The notes under the pieces: generated by a model
Database searches by the model: none
Seen by the model: only the letters and a program-made list of their open reading frames with translations
What the model was told of the DNA's origin: nothing
Program-made: the position numbers and the translations under genes
Source: JABJMC01 sp964473745
GTDB taxonomy: Bacteria; Patescibacteriota; Gracilibacteria; UBA1369; UBA12473
NCBI GenBank assembly: GCA_964473745.1
Contig: CAYYQE010000002.1
Span: forward strand, 38,379-102,378
Direction of reading: 5' to 3'
DNA: 64,000 bases
Part shown: one piece after another, positions 36,377 through 45,516 of the stretch
Layout: each line of letters starts with the position of its first letter
Numbering within the stretch: position 1 is the first letter of the stretch

Positions 36377-36826
36377 ATGTTTGTTCCCCTTATTCTTGGT
36401 TCGAAAATAGACGAACCACATGCCGCCAAAATCACTGCTATTTTAGATGAATTTGAAGTGCCTTATAAGGTACATGTCGCCTCGGCACACAAAGTGCCCG
36501 AAAAAGTTCTTGAAATCATTAAAGAATATGACGCCAAAGACGGTCCAATCTGTTACATCACGATTGCAGGACGTTCCAACGCCCTTTCTGGTTTTGTTTC
36601 GGCAAACTCAGTTTATCCGGTAATTGGTTGTCCACCATTCAGCGACAAAGCCGACATGCTGGTTAATATCCATTCCACTCTACAAATGCCATCCGAAACT
36701 CCAGCTCTTACCGTAGTTGACCCCAAAAACGCGGCCACAGCTGCTATTCGCATTTTAGCTGCTGACAATGCCGAGCTTCGCCAAAAAGTGCGAGCCCACC
36801 TAACAACCATTAAAAAATCGTTCTAA
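36377..36826 (+). CDS. purE: Class II AIR carboxylase PurE
   Basis: The 149-residue protein has the PurE fold (GSKID, SAHKVPE, IAGRSNALSGFV, CPPFSD, LQMPSETPALTVVDPKNAA). SAHK instead of SAHR, and AGRSNALSGF in place of the AGGAAHLPGM stretch of class I PurE, mark class II, the animal-like and Treponema-like type that carboxylates AIR directly with CO2. This removes the need for PurK, and no purK is next to it. Its stop overlaps the start of purB by one base (TAATG), and TTTAACC lies 9 nt before its ATG. Confidence 0.93.
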   Translation: MFVPLILGSKIDEPHAAKITAILDEFEVPYKVHVASAHKVPEKVLEIIKEYDAKDGPICYITIAGRSNALSGFVSANSVYPVIGCPPFSDKADMLVNIHSTLQMPSETPALTVVDPKNAATAAIRILAADNAELRQKVRAHLTTIKKSF

Positions 36827-38202
36827 TGTTTCATCCTGTTAATGCTCTTTCTCCTTTAGATGGACGCTATCTTCCAAAAGTAGAGGAATTACGCGGTTAT
36901 TTTTCGGAATCTGCTCTGATTCGTTATCGCGTTTTAGTAGAAGTTGAATGGCTTATTCATCTTTGTAATTTTGTTAAACTCCCAAACACTCGGAAATTAG
37001 AAGGAAAAGAAGTCCGTGAATTGCGGGCTCTCTACCGGTCCTGGGATGAAGAAGGGGATAAAGCTCAATCTGTAAAAGACATTGAATCAGTGACCAATCA
37101 CGATGTTAAAGCCGTGGAGTATTTCATTAAAGAAAACATGAAAAAGAGCACCATGGCTGATTTATTAGAAATGGTGCATTTTGCTTGCACTTCCGAGGAT
37201 ATCAACAATCTTTCGTACGGGCTCATGATCCGCGATGCTATTGATGAAGTTATAACTCCAGCTTTAGATGACATGACCGAGTCACTACGCGCCTTAGCTG
37301 AGAAAACTCGTACTATTCCCATGTTGTCGCACACTCATGGTCAACCAGCCAGTCCCACCACCGTTGGCAAAGAAGTTACCAATGTTATGGTCCGACTTTT
37401 AATGCAAATAGAACAATTAAAAGATCAACCTTTTTTGGGAAAAATAAATGGGGCCGTTGGGAATTGGAATGCTCACATCGTGGCTTATCCAGAAATTGAT
37501 TGGGTTAAATATTCGCGTAAATTTATTGAAAAATTAGGGCTAATTCCAACCTTATTTACCACTCAAATTGAACCGCATGATTTCATTGCCGAAACTGCTC
37601 ACAGTTTAGTGCGCATCAACAACATTTTAATTGATTTCAATCGCGACATGTGGACTTACATTGGCAAAGGATATTTTGGGCAAAAGTTAAAAGCCGGAGA
37701 AGTTGGGTCATCCACCATGCCTCACAAAGTTAATCCGATTGATTTTGAAAACAGCGAAGGAAACCTTGGACTCGCCAATGCTCTGCTTAATCACTTGGCC
37801 AACAAGCTCCCTATTGCTCGCCTGCAACGTGATTTAACCGATAGTACGGTTCAACGCAATCTGGGAGTAGCTTTTGGTTACAGTTTATTAGCTTATCAAA
37901 GCAATTTAAAAGGACTTTCCAAAGTCGCCATTAACAAAGAAAATTTACTCGCCGATCTCGACAAACACTGGGAAATCTTGGCCGAACCAGTCCAAACCGT
38001 TATGCGACGCTACAAAATCCCTAAACCCTACGAAAAACTCAAAAAACTTACTCGTGGCAAAGGTTTAGACCAAAAACGCTATCAAGCTTTTGTTAAAAAA
38101 CTAGAAATCCCAGCCAAAGCCAAAAACAAACTACTTAAACTTACACCCGCGACTTATATTGGCCTGGCCAAGGAACTAGTAAAACTGGAATTAGATTTAT
38201 AA
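36826..38202 (+). CDS. purB: Adenylosuccinate lyase PurB
   Basis: PurB removes fumarate from SAICAR and from adenylosuccinate. The 458-residue protein is close to the E. coli type (NALSPLDGRY at the start, SVKDIESVTNHDVKAVEYF, CTSEDINNLSYG, SHTHGQPASPTT, and the signature GSSTMPHKVNPIDFEN). It is the last gene of the purC-E-B operon, translationally coupled to purE. Confidence 0.98.
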   Translation: MFHPVNALSPLDGRYLPKVEELRGYFSESALIRYRVLVEVEWLIHLCNFVKLPNTRKLEGKEVRELRALYRSWDEEGDKAQSVKDIESVTNHDVKAVEYFIKENMKKSTMADLLEMVHFACTSEDINNLSYGLMIRDAIDEVITPALDDMTESLRALAEKTRTIPMLSHTHGQPASPTTVGKEVTNVMVRLLMQIEQLKDQPFLGKINGAVGNWNAHIVAYPEIDWVKYSRKFIEKLGLIPTLFTTQIEPHDFIAETAHSLVRINNILIDFNRDMWTYIGKGYFGQKLKAGEVGSSTMPHKVNPIDFENSEGNLGLANALLNHLANKLPIARLQRDLTDSTVQRNLGVAFGYSLLAYQSNLKGLSKVAINKENLLADLDKHWEILAEPVQTVMRRYKIPKPYEKLKKLTRGKGLDQKRYQAFVKKLEIPAKAKNKLLKLTPATYIGLAKELVKLELDL

Positions 38203-38223
38203 AGTTAAAAAACCACATCTACG

Positions 38224-38252
38224 TTGACCCAAAGCTTAAATAATGGTATAAT
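38224..38252 (+). promoter_or_regulatory. Predicted promoter of the two acidic unknown genes
   Basis: TTGACC (38224-38229), 17-nt spacer, TATAAT (38247-38252), in the 79-bp gap after purB. The leader is about 23 nt. Confidence 0.75.
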
Positions 38253-38281
38253 TTAAGGAAAGAAAAATAAATTCAAACCTT

Positions 38282-39004
38282 ATGTCTTCCATTGAACAAG
38301 CCAAAGAAGGTCTGCAAAAAGTTGCCGATCGCTCAACTGATGAACCAGTAAAAATGGGGTTAGACAACCCAGTTAGTGTTGATTTAGATCCCAGCAAAGG
38401 GGACAAGGGTTTCAGTTATATGGCTAAAAGAGCCTACCAAGCCGCTGGTTATAATTCGAAACAAGCTCTAAAAGCCTCGATGCTCCTTTCCATTCAATTT
38501 ATTGACGAAACTGGCGACTCAGAGCTTCGCGTCAGAACAGGGGACCAGCTCAGCATTGAATCCGGCCAAGCAACCTTTACCCGACATCAAGGTAGTACTA
38601 CCGAAACTTTCACCGTAATTTTTGAAGAAGAAGCCAGATTACAAGAAGAACATATCCAAGAAAAACAAGATATCAAACAAGAAACTCGCCAAGCTAGCGC
38701 CGAAATAGTTACCGACATCAAGCAGGAGGCACCATTTGTTCAAAACACCAATCTCGCCCGGCAAGAACTAGGCCTACAAGATGAAGAGATGATTTTAACG
38801 AGTAGAGACACCCAAAGCCTTCCTGAATTCCCAGATTATCAATTTAGTAATTTTAGTTTTGGGTCCAACCCCTACAATACCGATTGGCTAGTCGGCTATA
38901 ACCCAAATAGTTCTGATCGCTTTTTGATTGTCGATTCTGCGGAACACAAAATTATCGGGAAAGCCCAACACCAGAGGCTCTTAAATGGGCTATGCGCGCT
39001 TTAA
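38282..39004 (+). CDS. Hypothetical acidic cytoplasmic protein
   Basis: A 240-residue soluble protein with no signal peptide. A possible folded N-terminal part (about 20-120) is followed by a Glu/Gln-rich helical linker (about 120-160, EEARLQEEHIQEKQDIKQETRQ) and a C-terminal Phe/Asn/Tyr-rich part. No family is recognised. It has a good promoter and a companion gene 14 bp downstream, so the two probably act together. Confidence 0.65.
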   Translation: MSSIEQAKEGLQKVADRSTDEPVKMGLDNPVSVDLDPSKGDKGFSYMAKRAYQAAGYNSKQALKASMLLSIQFIDETGDSELRVRTGDQLSIESGQATFTRHQGSTTETFTVIFEEEARLQEEHIQEKQDIKQETRQASAEIVTDIKQEAPFVQNTNLARQELGLQDEEMILTSRDTQSLPEFPDYQFSNFSFGSNPYNTDWLVGYNPNSSDRFLIVDSAEHKIIGKAQHQRLLNGLCAL

Positions 39005-39018
39005 TAAGAAATGAAATC

Positions 39019-39561
39019 ATGAAAAGAATTAGTAATGAGGAAATTTTAGATGCCGCCGCGGAAGTTGAACCAGAGTCAGAGGCAGAATCCCTAGAGGACG
39101 AGCCACCAGCCACCGAAATTCAAGAAATAGTAATTGATGGGACAGAACCAGAAGCTGCCGAGCCACCTGAACCCCTAGAAATTCGTGAAAATGTAACTGT
39201 TAGCAACACGGGTCAACCGGTTATCCCACGAGTCGACGGCCCATCCTATATTCCTACTTTTAGCAACCAGCTAGACATGGTTCCCCCAGAAAGCCCGTTA
39301 AGCGGTTTAATGAACACTCTTTACCAGGATTTCATGCAAGCTTACGGAGAACCACCAATTATTCAACGCTCAAACACAATTGCTACGGAACGATACTCCT
39401 TACAACTTCAAAACCCCTTATTGATAGAAGTTTCACCGGGAGAAATAACCAAATACAGAATTTCTAATAGAGACGGGGTTCTGAGTAGCGGGAAATATGG
39501 TTGGACTGACGACCTTAACGAAGTAACCCAAATCGCCAGAAAAAAAATTCGTCCCGCTTAA
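39019..39561 (+). CDS. Hypothetical acidic protein, partner of the preceding gene
   Basis: A 180-residue protein. The first about 70 residues are highly acidic and Pro-rich (EPESEAESLEDEPP), and the C-terminal 90 contain a short beta-like segment (YSLQLQNPLLIEVSPGEITKYRI). ATG 38992 would also open the frame but overlaps the previous gene by 13 bp, so ATG 39019 (MKRISNEE) gives a tidier 14-bp gap. The choice is uncertain. The C-terminal half loosely echoes the end of the preceding protein (FLIVDSAEHKIIGKAQ). No function is assigned. Confidence 0.6.
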   Translation: MKRISNEEILDAAAEVEPESEAESLEDEPPATEIQEIVIDGTEPEAAEPPEPLEIRENVTVSNTGQPVIPRVDGPSYIPTFSNQLDMVPPESPLSGLMNTLYQDFMQAYGEPPIIQRSNTIATERYSLQLQNPLLIEVSPGEITKYRISNRDGVLSSGKYGWTDDLNEVTQIARKKIRPA

Positions 39562-39563
39562 AT

Positions 39564-39592
39564 TTGCCAAAAAAGGTAAAACAAATTATAAT
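39564..39592 (+). promoter_or_regulatory. Promoter of the ileS T-box leader
   Basis: TTGCCA (39564-39569), 17-nt spacer, TATAAT (39587-39592). Transcription should start near 39599, just before the T-box Stem I hairpin. Confidence 0.8.
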
Positions 39593-39598
39593 AACACC

Positions 39599-39791
39599 AC
39601 ATTTCAGAAATGCGTTTTTAGCTTGGCTATCTCCAAGCAAGCAGAAGAAAAAAACCTCACAAAGTGGGGGAGTAGAATCTTCCGGCCGACACCGTTAAAA
39701 GTCATAAATTTAAGTGCCCAAAGCAATTTGCCGCGGGAATCAAGGTGGTACCACCCAAAATAAGGGTCCTTGAAAAGGGCTCTATTTTTAT
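39599..39791 (+). promoter_or_regulatory. T-box riboswitch controlling ileS (compact Stem I, AUC specifier)
   Basis: Stem I is a single 6-bp hairpin, GCTTGG / CCAAGC (39621-39638), whose loop CTATCT presents the Ile codon ATC (39629-39631). A CCTCAC/GTGGGG hairpin and an AGTAGAA segment (S-turn-like) follow. The antiterminator is textbook: CAAGG (39741-39745) pairs with CCTTG (39768-39772), ACCC (39753-39756) with GGGT (39764-39767), and the 7-nt bulge TGGTACC (39746-39752) can bind the tRNA ACCA end. The competing terminator is GGGTCCTT / AAGGGCTC (39764-39782) followed by TATTTTTAT. Uncharged tRNA-Ile should turn ileS on. Confidence 0.92.
39764..39791 (+). terminator. T-box attenuator terminator upstream of ileS
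   Basis: An 8-bp stem with two G-U pairs (GGGTCCTT with AAGGGCTC), GAA loop and U-rich tail. It shares bases 39764-39772 with the antiterminator, so the two folds exclude each other. Confidence 0.85.
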
Positions 39792-39804
39792 AACTCAAAT
39801 ATTC

Positions 39805-42800
39805 ATGTTCGATCCTGTAGACCCAAAGCAATCCTTCCCCAAACTAGAAGAACAAACCATTAAATATTGGGACGACAATCAGATTTTTGAAAAATCTGTT
39901 GAAACGCGCCCCAAATCTGATGAGTACATCTTCTACGATGGCCCCCCGTTTGCAACCGGGCTACCTCATTACGGCCATATTCTCGCCGGCACTATGAAAG
40001 ATGTCGTACCGCGTTACTGGACCATGCGCGGCAAACGCGTTGAACGTCGCTGGGGTTGGGATTGTCACGGTCTTCCAATCGAAAATTTAGTTGAAAAAGA
40101 ACTTGGTTTATCTGGCAAAAAAGACATTGAAGAAAAGCACGGTGTTAGTGAGTTTTGTGAAGAATGTCGAAATTCAGTTCTCAAATACACCGAAGAATGG
40201 AAAAAAACTGTCAAACGCACGGCTCGTTGGGTCGACATGGAAGATCATTACAAAACCATGGACTTAAGTTATATGGAATCAATTTGGTGGGTTTTTTCGC
40301 GACTTTGGGAAAAAGAATTGGTCTACAAAGGCCACAAAACCATGCACGTTTGCCCACATTGCGTAACTCCGCTTTCTAATTTTGAAGTAACCCTTGGCTA
40401 TAAAGATGTTACCGATTTAGCTACGACCTGGAAATTCAAATTAAAGGATGAAAAAAACACTTATTTACTTGCTTGGACCACCACACCTTGGAGTTCACTT
40501 TCTACTGTGGGGCTGGCCATTAGCCCAGACTTCACTTATGTAAAGGTAAAAGTAGGGGAGGAACATGTGATTTTCATCAAAGATCAACTGGAAAATATCA
40601 TGAAGGGAGTAGATGATTACAAAGTTGTAGATGAATTTAAGGGGAAAAAAATTGTTGGCCAAAGTTATGAACATGTTTTCCCGTGGTATGCGGAAATCCC
40701 AGAAGTCAAAAAAAATAAAGGCACTTACAAAGTCTATGCCGTTGATTACGTGGAACCTGATGAAGGAACCGGAATTGTTACTATTAATGGTTCTTACGGT
40801 GAAATAGACATGGAAACTGCCAAACGCTATAAACTTCCGATTGTGATGGATGTTGATATGGAAGGAAAATTTACCGAACTAGCCGGACCATACGCCGGGA
40901 TGTGGGTTAAAGATGCCGAAAAAAAGCTCGTTGCCGATAAATTCAAAGAAGGACTTGTCTGGCGCAAAGAATCCTATAAACACAGCTACCCACACTGTTG
41001 GCGTTGCGATAGCATTTTGCTTAATTACGCGACCTCGAGCTGGTTCGTAAATGTAGAGGCTATCAAAAAAGAAATGATTGCGTCCAATAAAACCATTCAT
41101 TGGGTACCAGAACATGTTGGGTCGGGACGCTTTGGTGACTGGTTAGAAAACGCCCGTGATTGGTGCATTTCTCGAACTCGTTTTTGGGGGACACCCTTGC
41201 CAATTTGGGAAAACGAAAATGGTGATCGTGTTTGCCTTGGCAGTGTCAAAGAACTAGAAAAATTTAGTGGCCAGAAAATTAAGGACATTCATAAGCACAA
41301 AATCGACGACATTACGTTTGAAAAAAACGGGAAAACTTATAAACGCATCAATGAAGTGTTTGACTGTTGGTTTGAATCTGGGGCCATGCCGTATGCGCAA
41401 TCTCATTATCCCTTTGAAAACAAGGCGGCTTTTGAAAAAAACTTCCCAGCTGAGTATATCGCCGAAGGACTAGATCAAACTCGTGGCTGGTTTTATACAC
41501 TAGTGGTTTTAGGAGTGGCTCTTTTTGGGAAATCACCCTTCAAAAATGTCATTGTAAATGGACTTATTCTAGCTGAAGATGGCAAAAAAATGAGTAAAAG
41601 CCTCAAAAACTACCCCGAACCCAAAATCGTACTTGATAAATATGGTGCAGACGCCTTACGTTTTTACCTTATGAACTCTCCGGCTGTTAAGGCCGAGCCC
41701 CTTCGTTTTTCCGAAAGGGGAGTAGAAAACGTAGTTAAAAACGTGATTCTTCCAGTTTGGAATGTCTACAGTTTCTTTGTTATGTACGCCAACATCGACA
41801 AATGGAAAGCAAAAACTGTTAAACCAGCCAGTATCAATAAACTTTCTAACAAACTAGATCGTTGGATTCTTTCGGAACTTCACACTTTAGTCAAACAAGT
41901 AACCGAAGAAATGGATGACTATAATCTCCAAGCTCTTCGACCGATCTATCATTTCATTGAACAACTCACTAACTGGTACATTCGCCGTTCTCGCCGTCGT
42001 TTTTGGAAGAGCGATAACGATCAAGATAAGGAGCAAGGCTATCAGACGCTTTATACAGTTTTGACTACTTTATGCCAGGTTATGGCACCATATATGCCAC
42101 TCCTTTCCGAAAACATTTATCGCAATCTTACTAACGCCGAATCAGTTCATTTAACAGATTGGCCCAAATTTAATAAAGCAGCTATCGACAAAGATTTAAA
42201 CCAGGAAATCGAACTCGTGATGCAGATTGCCAGGCTTGGAAACGCTGCCCGAGCTCGCGCTAAAATTAAAAACCGCCAACCACTACAAAAAGTACAAATT
42301 GGCGTTCCTGAAGCCTTACACCACTTACTACAAAAAGATCAGCTCGAAGTGCTCAAAGAAGAACTCAATGTCAAAGAAATAGACATTGCTGATGACCCCA
42401 GCGTTATCGCTAAAACCGTAGTTCGCCCTGATCCTAAACTCCTGGGTCCTAAATTCGGCAAAGATGTTCAATTCATCATTCAAGAAGCTAAAATTGGAAA
42501 TTTTGAACTTCTGGAAAACGGTAGTATTAAAGTTGGTCAGTTCGAATTAACTCCTGAAGAATTCAATGTTGGCTACGAAAGCCAAGAAGGACTTGATGTC
42601 GAAAGTGATCACGGGATTGTGGTGGCTCTAGACACTAAGGTTACTTCGGAACTAAAAAAAGAGGGGATTGCTCGTGATTTAATTCGAATTATTCAGGATA
42701 TGCGCAAGGAAGCTGACTATAACGTGGATGATCGGATTCAAGTTTCAATCCAAGCCAAAGGTGACCCCCACGACGCCATGACTGAATTTAAAGACCTTAT

Positions 42801-42909
42801 TGAAAAAGAAACTCTTTCCACGATACAAGCCACATTTGATAGTTCTGACTTATCAAAAAAACTTGAATTGGATGAACATAAAATTCAAGTTAGTCTTTTA
42901 AAGAACTAA
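39805..42909 (+). CDS. ileS: Isoleucyl-tRNA synthetase (type 2, eukaryote-like)
   Basis: IleRS charges tRNA-Ile. The 1034-residue protein has PPFATGLPHYGHILAGT (HIGH motif), RRWGWDCHGLPIE, the CP1 editing domain, TTPWSS, KMSKS (KKMSKSLKNYPEP, about 595) and a long C-terminal domain without the Zn finger of type 1 enzymes. The VERRWGWDCHGLP version is characteristic of the type 2 / eukaryote-like clade, a group often resistant to mupirocin. The frame opens at 39745 inside the T-box, and ATG 39805 (MFDPVDPK) is the start after the attenuator. The 3' end interlocks with the convergent radical-SAM gene. Confidence 0.96.
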   Translation: MFDPVDPKQSFPKLEEQTIKYWDDNQIFEKSVETRPKSDEYIFYDGPPFATGLPHYGHILAGTMKDVVPRYWTMRGKRVERRWGWDCHGLPIENLVEKELGLSGKKDIEEKHGVSEFCEECRNSVLKYTEEWKKTVKRTARWVDMEDHYKTMDLSYMESIWWVFSRLWEKELVYKGHKTMHVCPHCVTPLSNFEVTLGYKDVTDLATTWKFKLKDEKNTYLLAWTTTPWSSLSTVGLAISPDFTYVKVKVGEEHVIFIKDQLENIMKGVDDYKVVDEFKGKKIVGQSYEHVFPWYAEIPEVKKNKGTYKVYAVDYVEPDEGTGIVTINGSYGEIDMETAKRYKLPIVMDVDMEGKFTELAGPYAGMWVKDAEKKLVADKFKEGLVWRKESYKHSYPHCWRCDSILLNYATSSWFVNVEAIKKEMIASNKTIHWVPEHVGSGRFGDWLENARDWCISRTRFWGTPLPIWENENGDRVCLGSVKELEKFSGQKIKDIHKHKIDDITFEKNGKTYKRINEVFDCWFESGAMPYAQSHYPFENKAAFEKNFPAEYIAEGLDQTRGWFYTLVVLGVALFGKSPFKNVIVNGLILAEDGKKMSKSLKNYPEPKIVLDKYGADALRFYLMNSPAVKAEPLRFSERGVENVVKNVILPVWNVYSFFVMYANIDKWKAKTVKPASINKLSNKLDRWILSELHTLVKQVTEEMDDYNLQALRPIYHFIEQLTNWYIRRSRRRFWKSDNDQDKEQGYQTLYTVLTTLCQVMAPYMPLLSENIYRNLTNAESVHLTDWPKFNKAAIDKDLNQEIELVMQIARLGNAARARAKIKNRQPLQKVQIGVPEALHHLLQKDQLEVLKEELNVKEIDIADDPSVIAKTVVRPDPKLLGPKFGKDVQFIIQEAKIGNFELLENGSIKVGQFELTPEEFNVGYESQEGLDVESDHGIVVALDTKVTSELKKEGIARDLIRIIQDMRKEADYNVDDRIQVSIQAKGDPHDAMTEFKDLIEKETLSTIQATFDSSDLSKKLELDEHKIQVSLLKN

Positions 42910-45437
42910 TTATTCATGGCCCGCAAACGCGTAAACAAATCCCTAAAATAGTCCGATTGATCTGATCGAGACACTCCTGGTGAATCAAATAAAACAATTT
43001 CTTCCTGATCTAGATAATAATCAAGCATATTATCAACATTCGCACGTTCTGATCTCAAACCTAAACTAAAACCAAACACACTTAAAATTTGTCTGATTTT
43101 TTCATCATCTAAAGCTAGTCCTTTTTCCAAAACAAACATACGCATCACGATATTCTTTTCTTGAGGATTCAAATGCCAATAGCGACTTTTTTCAAACACA
43201 TGAAATAACATCCCAAAATAATCAAATTTCTGACTCGCTGAATCACCTTTAATCCATGATTGACCATGAGCCCTCTCTAAAAACATGTCTTTTTGAAAAG
43301 AAATCAATTCAGCAACTAAAGGCTCCATGTCTGATGTCATCAAATCACGTTCATAAAGAGCATCAACTCGCCTAGCAACACCTTCAACCTGATTAGCATC
43401 AATAGAATTAAAAACTACATTATTTCTTGCAAAAAACGCCGCCGCCACATCACTAATGTCTGGTTCCGGATGTGTAATTTGGCCAAGCTGCTCTTCGGAT
43501 AACCGGGCAACAGCCTCATCTATCCGCGCCAACTGACCTGGGTAATCAACCAAATCAGCAACTCCAACTTCATCAGCGGCCATATACATGGCTCTAAAAG
43601 TTAGTAAGATAATAATTTCCTTAGGCGCTCTACGTCTTGACCAAGAATACTCTCTTTTAAATTGTTCTTCTAAAAGAGATCTTATCTCCACCGAACGGTT
43701 CGCCACTTTCTGCATATCCTCAGAATGAGGGAACAATCGAGATTCAATTAAAAAACTTTTCAAGCCCTCATCAGTATCAACCAAAACGGCACGAGATTCT
43801 GTGGGAGCCCCTTCACTTAATATATCTGCTCCAAAATACGCTCGAATAAAAGTAGCAAAATTAACTTTCGCACCTGTCCCAACATAATCAATAGCATTAT
43901 CCATGTTTTCATGAACCTCCTTAAAAGTGACTCCTGGATAAAAAAGAAGGAGATTCATACTTGGAGTGATTCCGTGTTTACGAGCCAAGTCAATTGCGTC
44001 TCTAATAACCTGCGCTGGAGAACTTCCCTGCGGAGTACGAACGCCCTTAGACAGAGACGCCAAACCCGTCCGAGAAAAAGTTTCAACTCCAAAATTAATT
44101 TCCTTAATTCCAATTTCAGCTGCCCTTTTTAAAATTTCCTCATTCACATTATCTACTCGCATCGAAGCAATAAATTTAATACGCAAAAATCTTGGGTTTG
44201 CCTCTATTAAATCAGCAATTTCCATAAATCTAGATTTATTGATCATCAAATTATCATCATTCAAAAATATTGTAGACACCTGTGGATATTTTTCGATAGA
44301 ACGCAACAAAAAATTAACAAAAGACTCTGGAGATAATTCAGCAGGAGTCACACAAGCTGCTTGCCGTGCGCTATCTCCAATATACTGCTGCAACGGACCA
44401 ACTTTTCCTTGACCAGAAGCAAGTTTCAAAAAATTCTTACTCGAACAAAAACTACAATCATGAGGACAATAAGTTTGCGTAAAAACGCGCAAAGTCAAAA
44501 TCGCTTCCGGGTCAACGTATTGCTCAGCATTAGTCTCCCAATATGAATCTGGAGCAATCAAACTTGGGTCATAACAGGCAGAAAACATCGCAATATCTCT
44601 ATTTTCTAAAACTTCAGCCGCCTTTTCAATTGTGAATTCTCCGCTTTCCGCATCGCGCGTCATTAGCCCCGGAATTTTAGCTATCTCATCCTCAGGAGAT
44701 CCATGAGCACACATTAAGTTCAAGAGAGGAAACTCTCCATATCCCAAACAAAGATAATCTAAGGGAGCTTCTTCCATTAAATCAGGTCGAGAGGTTGCAG
44801 ATTGACCACCAGCTACAAATTTGGCCTCAGGGGCCCATTTCTTAATTTTATGCATTAACTCTAAATCATGTGGCATTGTAGAAGCTAAAACACTAAATCC
44901 AATATAATCATAATCACCTTCAGCGAGCACTGTCCGAAGCAATTCATCAGCTCCTAATTGAGTTACATCATAGACATCGGCATTAACTCCAAATTGTTTT
45001 AAAAACGACCCCATCCTAACCAATCCGAATGGGGGAGCGGCAAATCGCCCAACAGGAAGTTCGCTAGGCTCATAAGCACCGATAATCAGCATCCTAGGGC
45101 CCCCTTCCATGGCCTCAGAAGTATGCATTTCTTTAGACGTTGCTGGTACTGTGAAATCTTTTGGAGTAAAAGCTCTTACAATATCCGATGCGTGCAAAAA
45201 CCCTTGTTCTAAAAGAAGAACTGATAACTCATGCCCATGGAGGAGATCAATAAGATCCTGCTCCTCCTGTACCAAAGCAATAAAATCCCATTTTTCTACA
45301 GAAGTAAGTGCAAAAATCCCCAATTCACTTTCTTGTATAATTCTAGTATACGTTAGGAATCGCTCAATATCACAGGGGTCGAGCTCCAAATCGGCAGTAG
45401 GGGGTTGATTTTTTTGCATAGTATATATTTTTAACAT
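42906..45437 (-). CDS. B12-binding-domain radical SAM protein (BchE-like), very long
   Basis: An 843-residue protein. Residues about 115-260 form a cobalamin-binding-type Rossmann domain (MLIIGAYEPSELPVGRFAAPPFGLVRMGSFL; VAGGQSATSRP; CLGYGEFPLL) without a DxHxxG motif. The radical SAM core starts at about 320 with CPHDCSFC (CX3CX2C, the [4Fe-4S] ligands) and continues to about 540 (EINFGVETFS, MNLLLFYPGVT). The N-terminal about 110 residues and C-terminal about 300 helical residues are not recognised and are unusual in size. The chemistry could be methylation, ring formation or another modification, and the substrate is unknown. It stands alone. Start 45437 or 45419 is possible. Confidence 0.85.
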   Translation of the reverse strand: MLKIYTMQKNQPPTADLELDPCDIERFLTYTRIIQESELGIFALTSVEKWDFIALVQEEQDLIDLLHGHELSVLLLEQGFLHASDIVRAFTPKDFTVPATSKEMHTSEAMEGGPRMLIIGAYEPSELPVGRFAAPPFGLVRMGSFLKQFGVNADVYDVTQLGADELLRTVLAEGDYDYIGFSVLASTMPHDLELMHKIKKWAPEAKFVAGGQSATSRPDLMEEAPLDYLCLGYGEFPLLNLMCAHGSPEDEIAKIPGLMTRDAESGEFTIEKAAEVLENRDIAMFSACYDPSLIAPDSYWETNAEQYVDPEAILTLRVFTQTYCPHDCSFCSSKNFLKLASGQGKVGPLQQYIGDSARQAACVTPAELSPESFVNFLLRSIEKYPQVSTIFLNDDNLMINKSRFMEIADLIEANPRFLRIKFIASMRVDNVNEEILKRAAEIGIKEINFGVETFSRTGLASLSKGVRTPQGSSPAQVIRDAIDLARKHGITPSMNLLLFYPGVTFKEVHENMDNAIDYVGTGAKVNFATFIRAYFGADILSEGAPTESRAVLVDTDEGLKSFLIESRLFPHSEDMQKVANRSVEIRSLLEEQFKREYSWSRRRAPKEIIILLTFRAMYMAADEVGVADLVDYPGQLARIDEAVARLSEEQLGQITHPEPDISDVAAAFFARNNVVFNSIDANQVEGVARRVDALYERDLMTSDMEPLVAELISFQKDMFLERAHGQSWIKGDSASQKFDYFGMLFHVFEKSRYWHLNPQEKNIVMRMFVLEKGLALDDEKIRQILSVFGFSLGLRSERANVDNMLDYYLDQEEIVLFDSPGVSRSDQSDYFRDLFTRLRAMNN

Positions 45438-45481
45438 AAAAAAGGAATATAGTCAATAGTCTAATGTCTAAAAAAAATTCA

Positions 45482-45510
45482 TTGAGTTCAACCTAAAAGT
45501 AAGGTAAACT
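45482..45510 (+). promoter_or_regulatory. Predicted leaderless promoter of the secG operon
   Basis: TTGAGT (45482-45487), 17-nt spacer, TAAACT (45505-45510). The GTG start at 45517 lies exactly 6 nt after the -10 box. Confidence 0.6.
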
Positions 45511-45516
45511 ACGCGC

